From the NCBI RefSeq assembly GCF_022430545.2, contig NZ_CP092488.2:3348001-3412000 (forward strand): DNA of 64,000 bases, in the 5' to 3' direction. Both the position numbers and the translations under genes were made by a program. Shown here piece by piece: positions 10,296 through 18,324 of this stretch (its first letter is position 1; each line of letters starts with the position of its first letter). The notes beneath the pieces were generated by a model. That model saw only the letters and a list, made by a program, of their open reading frames with translations. It was not told where the DNA came from and did not search any database. The DNA is from Mycobacterium paraterrae (lineage in GTDB: Bacteria; Actinomycetota; Actinomycetes; Mycobacteriales; Mycobacteriaceae).

Positions 10296-10820
10296 GTGGA
10301 TGTTGTCACCGCGCACCCGATCGTCGAGGCCGTACTGCAGCGGCATCGCGACGCTTTGGGCAACGAGTTCTCAGCGTATCGCAACCACGTTTACCGTGGC
10401 CTCACGTATCACCAGCTGCTGCTTGGTTTTTCGATTCCTGACGTCGCGGCACTAGCGTGGGCGGCCCACGACCTGGCCATCTGGACGGCGGGCACGTTCG
10501 ACTACCTCAAGCCGTCGGCCGATCTAGCGGCGGCGTATGCCGACGAGTTCGGGATCGCCGACGTCAATCTGCTGCGCGCGCTGATCACCGAGCATCATCG
10601 GCTGCGACCCCTCAACGACGACCGCGTCACCGAGACGTTCCGGCAAGCCGACCTCGTCGACGTGAGCCACGGCGTGCTGCGACACGGCCTCGAGCGATCG
10701 GCTGTCCGGGCGGTGGTCAAAGCGTTGCCGTACAACGGCTTTCACGCTTTCCTGGCCAAGGGCCTGTCCGGCTACGCCGTGCGGCACCCGCTGCGCCCGC
10801 TCCCGATGATGCGCATCTAG
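10296..10820 (+). CDS. HD-domain-like protein, possible metal-dependent phosphohydrolase
   Basis: A 174-aa helical protein from GTG 10296. Residues spaced as in HD-superfamily hydrolases are visible: His in RNHVYRGL near residue 28, the His-Asp pair in AWAAHDLAIW near residue 58, EHH near residue 98 and Asp in RQADLVDVSHG near residue 117. The family assignment is my inference from that H...HD...D pattern and could be wrong. It starts directly after a 56-bp repeat and has no counterpart at this position in M. tuberculosis, so it belongs to the accessory block 10174-13742. No clear ribosome binding site except the GAGGAGG inside the repeat, about 25 nt upstream. Confidence 0.55.
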   Translation: MDVVTAHPIVEAVLQRHRDALGNEFSAYRNHVYRGLTYHQLLLGFSIPDVAALAWAAHDLAIWTAGTFDYLKPSADLAAAYADEFGIADVNLLRALITEHHRLRPLNDDRVTETFRQADLVDVSHGVLRHGLERSAVRAVVKALPYNGFHAFLAKGLSGYAVRHPLRPLPMMRI

Positions 10821-10912
10821 TCTGCGCGAAATTGGGGGCACCTTCCGCTTGCGGGGGAAAGTTAAGGTCGCTAATCGTGCAGATTCACAGCCTTGGCTGC
10901 TGTTTCACGCCT

Positions 10913-11932
10913 TCACGCCGCGATCGCAACCAGCCGCTTGAGCGCCGCGAGTTGGTATTCGTGGTCGCCTTCGAGTTTGGCCAACAAAGTCGTGATGCCC
11001 GCCGCACGGTAGCGCGCGACGCGTTCGGCGATAATGTCTTCGTTTCCAATCAGATTCGTCAGGCGGCCGAGATCCAGCGGCACCGCCTGACGGGCCCCTT
11101 CGCGGTCGCCCGCTTGCCACAACTGTGCGACGGTGTTGACCTCGTCGGCATAACCGAGCCGGCTGAACGCATCGTTGTAGAAGTTCTGCCCGCCGACCCC
11201 CATCGCGCCGATCGTGAAGGCGTACCCATCCGCGTGCCGGCGCGTCGCGGCGTCGGCTGACGCCTGATCGTCGTGGAATTCCAGAGCTACGGGCGCCACC
11301 AGGTCGAGGTCGTCGAGCGTGCGGCCGGCCCGGTGCGCTCCGACGGTCAGCGGGCCGAGAAACACGTCGGCCGCCTCGGGGATGAACGCGTTGCCCAGCC
11401 ACCCGTCGGCGACCTCACCGGTCAGCTCGAGATTCCGCGGGCCCATCGCCGCGATGTAGACCGGTACATGCTCGGGCCGCACCATCGGCTTGAGCGCCGA
11501 CCCGCGACTGTCCGGCAGCGGCAACGGGTAGATCTCGCCCGCATGTTCGAGCCGCTCGCCGCGACTGATCAAACGGATGATCTCGATCGTCTCCCGGGTC
11601 GTCTGCACCGGCTTGCGGAACCGGACGCCGTGCCAACCCTCCATCACCCGCGGGCCCGACGTGCCGACACCGAGGATGAAGCGGCCGGCCGACAGCTCCT
11701 GAAGGCTCAGCGCTGACGTCGCCAGCAGTGCCGGAGTGCGCGAGCCCAGTTGCACGACAAAGGTTCCCAGCTGTATCGCCGACGTCTTGGCGGCCAGGTA
11801 CGCCAGGCCGGTGAGCGCGTCGTAGCCCCATACCTCGGGTATCCACAGTGACGCGACACCGAGCTGCTCGGCTGCCAGTGCGAAGTCGACGGCGCCGGGC
11901 AGCCGAGGTTCGATCATTGCGCCGACCTTCAT
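10913..11932 (-). CDS. LLM-class (luciferase-like) F420/FMN-dependent oxidoreductase
   Basis: A 339-aa TIM-barrel protein of the bacterial luciferase family, begins MKVGAMIEPRLPG and shows LWIPEVWGYDALTGLAYLAA, ELSAGRFILGVGTSGP and GWHGVRF, typical of mycobacterial F420-dependent or F420-like oxidoreductases. The substrate cannot be told. ATG 11932 has GGAG 7-10 nt upstream. The IS110 transposase gene on the same strand ends 14 nt upstream, so the native promoter has probably been displaced and transcription may come from the insertion sequence. Not part of the M. tuberculosis order here. Confidence 0.85.
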   Translation of the reverse strand: MKVGAMIEPRLPGAVDFALAAEQLGVASLWIPEVWGYDALTGLAYLAAKTSAIQLGTFVVQLGSRTPALLATSALSLQELSAGRFILGVGTSGPRVMEGWHGVRFRKPVQTTRETIEIIRLISRGERLEHAGEIYPLPLPDSRGSALKPMVRPEHVPVYIAAMGPRNLELTGEVADGWLGNAFIPEAADVFLGPLTVGAHRAGRTLDDLDLVAPVALEFHDDQASADAATRRHADGYAFTIGAMGVGGQNFYNDAFSRLGYADEVNTVAQLWQAGDREGARQAVPLDLGRLTNLIGNEDIIAERVARYRAAGITTLLAKLEGDHEYQLAALKRLVAIAA

Positions 11933-11939
11933 GGGTTTC

Positions 11940-13190
11940 TCCTATGTCAAGCCGCTGCCGGTTGGCAAGGCTGAGTTCGGTGTTGCTGGTCGGTGTGGAG
12001 GCGGCCGAAGACGACGCGGGCGAGGCGGCGTTTGAGGCAGCGCAGGGCTTCGGGATTGGAGTCGCCTGCGGCTAATCGATGACGGTAGTAGGTCTGTCCG
12101 AGGCCCTCGAGGCGGATTTGGGTGACGGCGATGCGGTGCAGGGCGGCATTGAGTTGTCGGTTGCCGGAGCGGGTCATGCGGACTCGACCGGCGGTGTTGC
12201 CCGACCACACTGGTACCGGGGCCACCCCGGCATGCCGTGCGAAGGCGGCCTCGCTTTTGAACCGGGTCACTCCTGCCGTCTCACCGACGAGCTTGGCCGC
12301 GGTCAACTCCCCGCACCCGGGCATCGCCAACAGTGTCGGGGCAATCGCGCGCACTCGCGCACCGATCCGCTTGGCCAGCGCGTCGATCGCTTCGGTCAGC
12401 CGGTCGATGTCGGCGAGCTCATCGCGGGCCAGCTCGGCGACTAGACCGGGAACGGTCGTCAACCAGGCGCCCAACAGCAGGCGATGTTTAGCGCGATCCA
12501 ACGACCCAGGACGGGGGGCGCGCTCGGGATCAAGTTCATGAACTCGCCAGCGCAACCGGTTGATCGTTGCAGTCCGTTGTGCCACAAGAACTTCCCGGCG
12601 ATCCACCAGCAGCTTCAGCTCGCGGGACACCTCATCATGGGACGCTACCGGCAGATCGGGTTCACGCAGGAATCCCCGCGCAACTGCGAGCGCATCGATC
12701 GGGTCAGACTTGCCCCGGGTCCGTGCCGACGCACGGGTTTGGGCCATTAACTTCGGTGGTACTCGCACCACCTTTTGGCCAGAACCCAGCAAGTCGCGTT
12801 CCAGGCGCGCTGACAAATGCCGGCAATCCTCGATTGCCCACACCACCTCGGCGCCAAAGCGTTCCCGGGCCCACATCACCGCCTCAGCATGCCCGGCAGT
12901 GACCGCTCTGACAGTCTTCTCGCCGAGCTTGCGCCCCACCTCGTCGACAGCAACAAAGGTATGGGTGTGCTTGTGAACATCGGCTCCAACAACAACCATA
13001 GGGGTTGCCTCCTTCACTGTGAGGTGACGGTTGGGCCGGTCGGCGGACAAACCTCAGTGGGGGCGGTGCCACGCTCCTATCAAGTCACGCCGGCCGGTCC
13101 TTCACACCCGGTGCCGGCAAAACGCATGAACGCCAACCGAAGGCGGCAGGCAGGCTATGAGCCAGACACCAGGTGATCAGGATCCAACCA
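11940..13190 (-). mobile_element. IS110-type insertion sequence, boundaries approximate
   Basis: The element contains the single transposase gene 11947-12999 and, upstream of it, about 200 nt without a gene (13000-13229). IS110 elements lack long terminal inverted repeats and I see none, so the ends given are estimates. In this family the non-coding DNA upstream of the recombinase encodes a structured bridge RNA that guides target choice; 13000-13190 is the place to look. The insertion separates an LLM oxidoreductase gene from an SRPBCC gene. Confidence 0.6.
11947..12999 (-). CDS. IS110-family transposase/recombinase
   Basis: A 350-aa DEDD-type recombinase: N-terminal RuvC-like domain with Asp in VVVGADVHKHTH (residue about 7), Glu-Asp in WAIEDCRHL near residue 55, and the Asp pair in GKSDPIDALAVARG near residue 97; C-terminal transposase domain with MPGCGELTAAKLVGET near residue 232 and the Ser-containing motif RMTRSGNRQLNAALHRIA near residue 280. 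ATG 12999 is preceded by GAAGGAGG, which is why I prefer it to a start 17 codons upstream. The frame is intact with all catalytic positions present, so the element may be active. Confidence 0.93.
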   Translation of the reverse strand: MVVVGADVHKHTHTFVAVDEVGRKLGEKTVRAVTAGHAEAVMWARERFGAEVVWAIEDCRHLSARLERDLLGSGQKVVRVPPKLMAQTRASARTRGKSDPIDALAVARGFLREPDLPVASHDEVSRELKLLVDRREVLVAQRTATINRLRWRVHELDPERAPRPGSLDRAKHRLLLGAWLTTVPGLVAELARDELADIDRLTEAIDALAKRIGARVRAIAPTLLAMPGCGELTAAKLVGETAGVTRFKSEAAFARHAGVAPVPVWSGNTAGRVRMTRSGNRQLNAALHRIAVTQIRLEGLGQTYYRHRLAAGDSNPEALRCLKRRLARVVFGRLHTDQQHRTQPCQPAAA

Positions 13191-13229
13191 CCGCAACCTC
13201 CTGCGGCACCTCACCCTGACACTGATGGC

Positions 13230-13742
13230 ATGCTAACCACCATGCGCTACCGCGATCTACCCACAGTCGAAGTGACTCAGCGCGTTCGGTGCGACGTGCC
13301 CACGGCGTGGGCTCTGTTGACCGACATCAACCTGCCGACGCGTTGCTCGTCGGAACTGCAGTGCGTCGATTGGCTCGACGGCGCGACCGGCGTCGAAGTG
13401 GGCGCACGTTTTCAAGGGCGCAGCAAGCACGAGGCGTTCGGTGAGTGGTCGACGGTGTGCGAAGTCGTCGAGGTCGAGGACGGCGGAGCTCAGCGTCGCT
13501 GGGTGTACGACGTGGTCGGACCCGACGGCCCTGGAGCGAGGTGGGGATTCGAGGTCGAACCGACCAGCGACGGCGTGCTGGTGAGGCAGTGGGGGAGGAT
13601 GGGCCCCGGCCCGTCGGGGCTCACCCCGGCGATTGTCGCGATGCCGGACAAGGAGGCCAGGATCGTCGCCAACCGGCTGTCCGAATGGCGGCAGAACATG
13701 CAAGCCAACCTGGACTGGGTCCGGTCGCAGGCCGAGGCCTGA
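13230..13742 (+). CDS. SRPBCC-fold (START-like) protein
   Basis: About 170 aa with the layout of a polyketide-cyclase/START-like small-ligand binding protein: beta start VEVTQRVRCDVPTAWALLTD, then CVDWLDGATGVEVGARFQGRS, WSTVCEVVEVED and a long C-terminal helix (EARIVANRLSEWRQNMQANL). ATG 13230 or ATG 13242 are both possible; a longer GTG start at 13173 would run into the IS-adjacent non-coding DNA. Ligand and role are unknown. It converges on rsgA with a one-base gap and is part of the accessory block. Confidence 0.75.
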   Translation: MLTTMRYRDLPTVEVTQRVRCDVPTAWALLTDINLPTRCSSELQCVDWLDGATGVEVGARFQGRSKHEAFGEWSTVCEVVEVEDGGAQRRWVYDVVGPDGPGARWGFEVEPTSDGVLVRQWGRMGPGPSGLTPAIVAMPDKEARIVANRLSEWRQNMQANLDWVRSQAEA

Positions 13743-13743
13743 A

Positions 13744-14724
13744 TCACGGCTCGCGTAGCGCGGTCAGCAAACGTCGGGCCGCGGCGACGCGGCGAACCGC
13801 CGGCCCGGTCAAGGTGTCCAGCGCGCATTCCGGGTCGGCCGGCGGGCCGAGATGCCCGCAACCGCGTGGACAGTCTTCGATGGCCTCGGCCAGGTCGGAG
13901 AATGCCAGCACGACATCGTCGGGCTTGATATGAGCCAGCCCGAACGAGCGGATTCCTGGGGTGTCGATCACCCAGCTGTCGCGGTCGAAGGGCAGCGCCA
14001 CCGACTGCGTCGACGTGTGCCGCCCCCGGCCGATGTCGGTCACCTCGCCGACGGCGCGATCAGCCTGCGGCACAAGCCGATTCACCAGGGTCGACTTGCC
14101 CACTCCGGAATGACCCAGCAACACGGTGATGTTGCCGACCAGCAGGTGCGTTACCGCGTCCAGTGGGTCGTCGCGGCCGGCGGTGATCACGGTCAGGTCG
14201 AGGTCGGCGAACTGCTCGGCGAACGGTTCGGCGGGGGCGAGATCGGTCTTGGTCAGGCATAGGATCGGAGCCAACCCGCCCGCATAGGCGGCGATCAGCG
14301 TCCGGTCGACCAGTCCGGTGCGGGGCGGGGGATCGGCCAGCGCCACCACGATCAGCAGCTGATCGGCATTTGCGACCACCACCCGTTCGGTCGGGTCGGT
14401 GTCATCGGCGGTCCGCCGCAACACCGTTCGCCGTTCGCCGCGGCGGACGATGCGAGCCAACGTGTCGGTCCGGCCCGTCAGGTCACCGACGACGTCCACG
14501 TCGTCGCCGACGACGATCGGAGTGCGGCCGAGTTCGCGAGCCCGCATGGCCGTGACGCGCCGATCGGGATCGCCGTCGAGCACGCACCCCCAGCGGCCGC
14601 GGTCGACGCTGACCACCATCGCGGACTTCGCATCGGCGTGCTCGGGGCGGGTTTTGGTCCGCGGCCGGGACCCTTTCCCGGAGCGGATCTTGACGTCGGA
14701 CTCGTCGTAGTCGTCCGGCTTCAA
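13744..14724 (-). CDS. rsgA: Ribosome small-subunit-dependent GTPase A
   Basis: Circularly permuted GTPase that checks late 30S assembly. An N-terminal OB fold (MVVSVDRGRWGCVL) is followed by motifs in permuted order: G4 CLTKTDL near residue 152, G1 GHSGVGKSTLVN near residue 204 and G3 DTPGIRSFG near residue 252, then the zinc finger CPRGCGH...C near residue 285-300. TTG 14724 overlaps the aroA stop by four bases (TTGA) and yields a start MKPDDYDESDV like the M. tuberculosis protein; ATG 14754 is the alternative. It is translationally coupled to aroA. Confidence 0.93.
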   Translation of the reverse strand: MKPDDYDESDVKIRSGKGSRPRTKTRPEHADAKSAMVVSVDRGRWGCVLDGDPDRRVTAMRARELGRTPIVVGDDVDVVGDLTGRTDTLARIVRRGERRTVLRRTADDTDPTERVVVANADQLLIVVALADPPPRTGLVDRTLIAAYAGGLAPILCLTKTDLAPAEPFAEQFADLDLTVITAGRDDPLDAVTHLLVGNITVLLGHSGVGKSTLVNRLVPQADRAVGEVTDIGRGRHTSTQSVALPFDRDSWVIDTPGIRSFGLAHIKPDDVVLAFSDLAEAIEDCPRGCGHLGPPADPECALDTLTGPAVRRVAAARRLLTALREP

Positions 14725-16010
14725 ACGGTGGACTTCCCAACCATGTTCGCCCACATCGCCGGAAAGTTCGGCAGCGTCTTCGCGGTGGTCTCGATGTCGT
14801 CCACCTGCACGCCGTCGACGCGCAGACCGACGATCGCGCCGGCCGTCGCCATTCGGTGGTCGGCATACGACCGCCAGGTGCCGGCCCGCAGTGGTGTCGC
14901 GGTGATCTCCAGCCCGTCGGCGGTTTCACGGCAGTTCCCGCCGAGCCGGTTGAGCTCGGCGCTCAGCGCGGCGAGCCGGTCGGTTTCGTGGCCACGCAGA
15001 TGCGCGATCCCTGACAGCCGCGACACGGACCCCGGCGCCGCCAGCGCGGCGAGCACCGCCACCGACGGGGTGAGCTCGCCGACGTCGCGCAGGTCGACGT
15101 CAAAGCCGTTGTAGGACTGCGGTCCCCGCACTTCCAGGTGCGTATCATCATGTTTCACAACGCAATTCAGCTGCGTAAGGATACTCAGGATGGCGTCGGC
15201 GGGCTGAATGCTCGCAGCCGGCCAGCCGGTGATGCGAACCGTACCCGCGCTGACGACGGCCGCGGCGATGAACGCGACGGCGTTCGACAGGTCCGGCTCG
15301 ATGTGCCAGTGCAGCGCCGCGACCGGGCCAGGCCGCACCTGCCAGCTGTTGGGCGTTGCGTCGTCGACATCCACGCCGGCCTGACGCAGCATCGCTACCG
15401 TCATCGCGATGTGCGGCGCCGACGGCAGCGATGCGCCGACGTGGTGCACGGTCAGGCCGTCGGTGAACGACGGGCCCGCCAGCAGCAACCCGGACACGAA
15501 CTGCGACGAGGCCGAGGCGTCGATGTCCACCGCCCCACCCGCGACCTTTCCCACCCCGCGAACCCGGAACGGCAGGCGGTCGCCGTCGATGTCGACGCCG
15601 AGTCCGCGCAGGCCGCCAAGCAGCGGTGCGATCGGCCGGACACGGGCCTGCTCGTCGCCGTCGAACGTCACTGTCGTCAGCCCGAGTGCCGCCAGCGGCG
15701 GGACGAACCGCAACACCGTGCCGGCCAGGCCGCAGTCGATGCGGGCGTCATCGGCGGGGGCAATCGTCCCGCTGACCTCGACGTGATCGGCCTCTCCGTC
15801 GACGTGTAGGCCCAGCGCCGTGAGCGCGCCGATCATCAGGTCGGTGTCGCGGCTGCGCAGCGCGCCGCTGATCTTCGAGACGCCGTTGGCCGCGGCTAGC
15901 GCCGCGAGCACCAGTGCCCGGTTGGTCTGCGATTTCGAGCCCGGCACCGTCACCGTCGCGTCGACCGGCCGGGGTGCGAAGGGGGCAGGCCAGGTGCTCA
16001 CGTGCTCCAT
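14721..16010 (-). CDS. aroA: 3-phosphoshikimate 1-carboxyvinyltransferase (EPSP synthase)
   Basis: Shikimate-pathway enzyme joining PEP to shikimate-3-phosphate. The 429-aa protein shows the N-terminal PGSKSQTNRALVLAALAA, the DCGLAGTVLRFVPP loop (the counterpart of the usual GNAGTAMR), SASSQFVSGLLL, GELTPSVAVLAALA, and YADHRMATAGAIVGLR near the C-terminus. ATG 16010 is used; GTG 16001 would give a start (MSTWPAP) closer to M. tuberculosis. It is divergent from the HNH gene and leads an aroA-rsgA operon with a 4-bp overlap. Confidence 0.96.
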   Translation of the reverse strand: MEHVSTWPAPFAPRPVDATVTVPGSKSQTNRALVLAALAAANGVSKISGALRSRDTDLMIGALTALGLHVDGEADHVEVSGTIAPADDARIDCGLAGTVLRFVPPLAALGLTTVTFDGDEQARVRPIAPLLGGLRGLGVDIDGDRLPFRVRGVGKVAGGAVDIDASASSQFVSGLLLAGPSFTDGLTVHHVGASLPSAPHIAMTVAMLRQAGVDVDDATPNSWQVRPGPVAALHWHIEPDLSNAVAFIAAAVVSAGTVRITGWPAASIQPADAILSILTQLNCVVKHDDTHLEVRGPQSYNGFDVDLRDVGELTPSVAVLAALAAPGSVSRLSGIAHLRGHETDRLAALSAELNRLGGNCRETADGLEITATPLRAGTWRSYADHRMATAGAIVGLRVDGVQVDDIETTAKTLPNFPAMWANMVGKSTV

Positions 16011-16035
16011 TCTTGCCTACTGCTGGTGGGCCGAG

Positions 16036-16103
16036 TTATCCACAGTTGAGCGTTCATCCACAGCGTCCCCTGCGCGCCTAAGTATCCCGACGGTTTTGTC
16101 GGG
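16036..16103. promoter_or_regulatory. Divergent aroA/HNH intergenic motifs: DnaA-box-like repeats and hairpin
   Basis: TTATCCACA (16036-16044) and TCATCCACA (16054-16062) are DnaA-box-like 9-mers in the same orientation, 18 bp apart. A 6-bp hairpin CCCGAC/GTCGGG (16086-16091 with 16098-16103) follows, 21 nt before the HNH gene. There is no AT-rich unwinding element, so this is not an origin. Confidence 0.45.
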
Positions 16104-16124
16104 TTGCTTCTTAACGTCGGAGAC

Positions 16125-17480
16125 ATGAGTTCGTCGATCAGCGCCGAGCAGGCACGGGAGCAGATCCTGGCTGCCCTGGACGCTGTCGATGCCGCCCACC
16201 GCTTGGTGCGCGAAACCTCCTCGGTCATGGTGGGCAACGCTTTTCGCATTGACGTGGCTGAGCGGTTGGAAACCCAGGAGCGCACCAATCGCGGACTGAT
16301 GTATCGATTCTTCGCCGAGATCGCCGACCCACCGGATGAAGCCGGCGCGGTTGCAGCGGCGCGATCAGCCCTATGGCAGCGACTGCGTATCACACCCGGC
16401 GAAATCACGCGGCGGTTCAAGCTTGCGGCTCGAATCCGGCCGCGTAGGTCATTGACCGGCGAGACGTTGCAGCCGGAGTTGCCAGAGCTCGCGGCTGCCG
16501 TCGAGAACGGCCTTATGGGCGAGGATCACATCCGGGCGGTGTGCCGAGCCGTCGATGTCTTGCCGGCGTGCGTTTCACCCGTCGACGTGCAAGCCGCCGA
16601 GCGCACGCTGGTCGAGCACGCGGCCGAGGTCGACGCGGGCATCGTGGTCAAACTCGGCCAGCGCATTGCCGACTATTTAAATCCCGACGGCCTGTTCAGC
16701 GACGAGGACCGCGCCCGACGACGTGGGCTACACCTGGGCAGGCAACAGCCCGACGGGATGTCGCGACTCTCGGGCTGGCTCGACCCGGAGGCACGCGCGT
16801 ACTTCGAGGCGGTCGAGGCCGCGGTGCGGCCGGGCCGTCACCAGCCTGACGAGGACACCGAACAACGCGATACCCGCACCCCCGCCCAACGCTGCCACGA
16901 CGCGCTCAAACTCGGACTCAAGACCGCGATCGCATCGGGCGGTCTGGGGGTACACCGCGGCCATCCGGTCACGGTGGTCGTCGCCACCACGCTTGCCGAA
17001 CTCACCAACGCCGCGGGCGCTGCACCCGCCCGTACCGGTGGTGGATCGAGGCTGCCGATGCGAGACCTGATCCGCATGGCAGCCGACGCAATCCATTACC
17101 TCGCGGTGTTCGACGACCACACCGAACGTCCTCTGTACCTGGGCCGCCAGAAACGCATCGCGACCCACGATCAACGGCTGATCTGCTATGCCCGCGACCG
17201 CGGCTGTACACGCCCGAACTGTCTTGAGCCGGGATATCGCTGCGAGGTTCATCATCGCGACGAGTGGGCGCGCGGGGGTCAGACCGACGCGGACAAGCTT
17301 CACTTTCTGTGCGGGTCGGATCACGGCATGGTCAGCCGGGGCGAAGCACACACCGTTGTCATGGAAAACGGACGCCTGGGATGGACCGATGGCACCGGCC
17401 CACCGGAAATCAACCACGCCCATCACCCAGACGAAATGCTGCGCGGAGATCCAGACCCACCCGATCCGCTGGCACCATGA
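16125..17480 (+). CDS. DUF222/13E12-type HNH endonuclease-like protein
   Basis: A 451-aa member of the mycobacterial 13E12 repeat family: N-terminal DUF222 helical region (SSSISAEQAREQILAALDAV to about residue 300) and a C-terminal HNH module with CYARDRGCTRPNC, RCEVHHRDEWARGG and LHFLCGSDH. The central Asn usually found in TDxDNL is Lys here (TDADKL) and the last HH is DH, so nuclease activity may be lost or changed. ATG 16125 was chosen over TTG 16104. The gene is absent between aroA and the SRAP gene in M. tuberculosis and ends 5 nt before the SRAP start, an unusually tight fit for an inserted gene. Confidence 0.88.
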   Translation: MSSSISAEQAREQILAALDAVDAAHRLVRETSSVMVGNAFRIDVAERLETQERTNRGLMYRFFAEIADPPDEAGAVAAARSALWQRLRITPGEITRRFKLAARIRPRRSLTGETLQPELPELAAAVENGLMGEDHIRAVCRAVDVLPACVSPVDVQAAERTLVEHAAEVDAGIVVKLGQRIADYLNPDGLFSDEDRARRRGLHLGRQQPDGMSRLSGWLDPEARAYFEAVEAAVRPGRHQPDEDTEQRDTRTPAQRCHDALKLGLKTAIASGGLGVHRGHPVTVVVATTLAELTNAAGAAPARTGGGSRLPMRDLIRMAADAIHYLAVFDDHTERPLYLGRQKRIATHDQRLICYARDRGCTRPNCLEPGYRCEVHHRDEWARGGQTDADKLHFLCGSDHGMVSRGEAHTVVMENGRLGWTDGTGPPEINHAHHPDEMLRGDPDPPDPLAP

Positions 17481-17485
17481 GAGGC

Positions 17486-18241
17486 ATGTGTGGACGATTC
17501 GCGGTGACGACAGACCCGGCGGTGCTGGCCGAGAAGATCCATGCGATCAACGAGGCCCGCACTGCCGAGTCCACCGGTCCCAACTACAACGTGGCACCCA
17601 CCACCACCATCACCACGGTGGTCAGCCGCCACACCGAACCCGACGACGAGCCGACCCGCCGCGTCCGATCGATGCGCTGGGGATTGATCCCGCCGTGGGC
17701 CAAGGCTGGGGACGACGGCGCGCCGGAGTCCAAAGGTCCGTTGCTGATCAATGCCCGCGCCGAAAAGGTCACCACCTCGCCGGCATTCCGCTCCAGCGCC
17801 AAGTCCAAACGGTGCCTGGTGCCAATGGACGGCTATTACGAGTGGCGCGCCAACCCCGCCGACACCGGAAAGAAGGCTCGCAAGACGCCGTTCTTCCTGC
17901 ACCGCGCCGACGGCGAGCTGCTATTCATGGCCGGCCTGTGGTCAGTGTGGAAACCTCCGGGGGACGGTCAGCCACTGCTGAGCTGCACGATCATCACCAC
18001 CGACGCGGTCGACCGGCTCGGCCAGATCCACGACCGGATGCCGCTGATCGTCCCGGAAAGCGAATGGGACCGCTGGCTGGATCCCGATGCCCCGGCAGAC
18101 CTCGACTTCCTGGCCGCGCCGCCGAACATCGACGGCATCGAGATGCGAGAAGTCTCGACGCTGGTCAACAACATCCGCAACAACGGGCCCGAGCTGTTGG
18201 AGCCGGCCGAGCCTCAGCCAGAACAGGCCACGCTGCTCTAG
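17486..18241 (+). CDS. SRAP (SOS response-associated peptidase) family protein, HMCES/YedK-like
   Basis: Protein that forms a thiazolidine DNA-protein crosslink with abasic sites in single-stranded DNA. Cys2 (MCGRFAV) is the nucleophile, which fixes the start at ATG 17486 in preference to ATG 17477, since Met removal must expose Cys. Other conserved positions are Asn in LLINARAEKV near residue 90, Glu in GYYEWRANP near residue 118, and His in IHDRMPLIVP near residue 182. The 251-aa length equals the M. tuberculosis ortholog Rv3226c. It is transcribed right behind the HNH gene (gap of 5 nt) and followed by a beta-oxidation dehydrogenase gene. Confidence 0.95.
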   Translation: MCGRFAVTTDPAVLAEKIHAINEARTAESTGPNYNVAPTTTITTVVSRHTEPDDEPTRRVRSMRWGLIPPWAKAGDDGAPESKGPLLINARAEKVTTSPAFRSSAKSKRCLVPMDGYYEWRANPADTGKKARKTPFFLHRADGELLFMAGLWSVWKPPGDGQPLLSCTIITTDAVDRLGQIHDRMPLIVPESEWDRWLDPDAPADLDFLAAPPNIDGIEMREVSTLVNNIRNNGPELLEPAEPQPEQATLL

Positions 18242-18324
18242 TTGTCGGTCGCGCACAACGCAGCACACAGCTTTGTCCGTCGACGACGACTCCCCGAGGC
18301 GCTACGCAGACTTAGCATGCGTGT

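Noticed and set aside
16036..16062. Possible replication origin from two DnaA-box-like 9-mers
   Set aside because: Only two boxes, no AT-rich unwinding region, no dnaA/dnaN neighbours.
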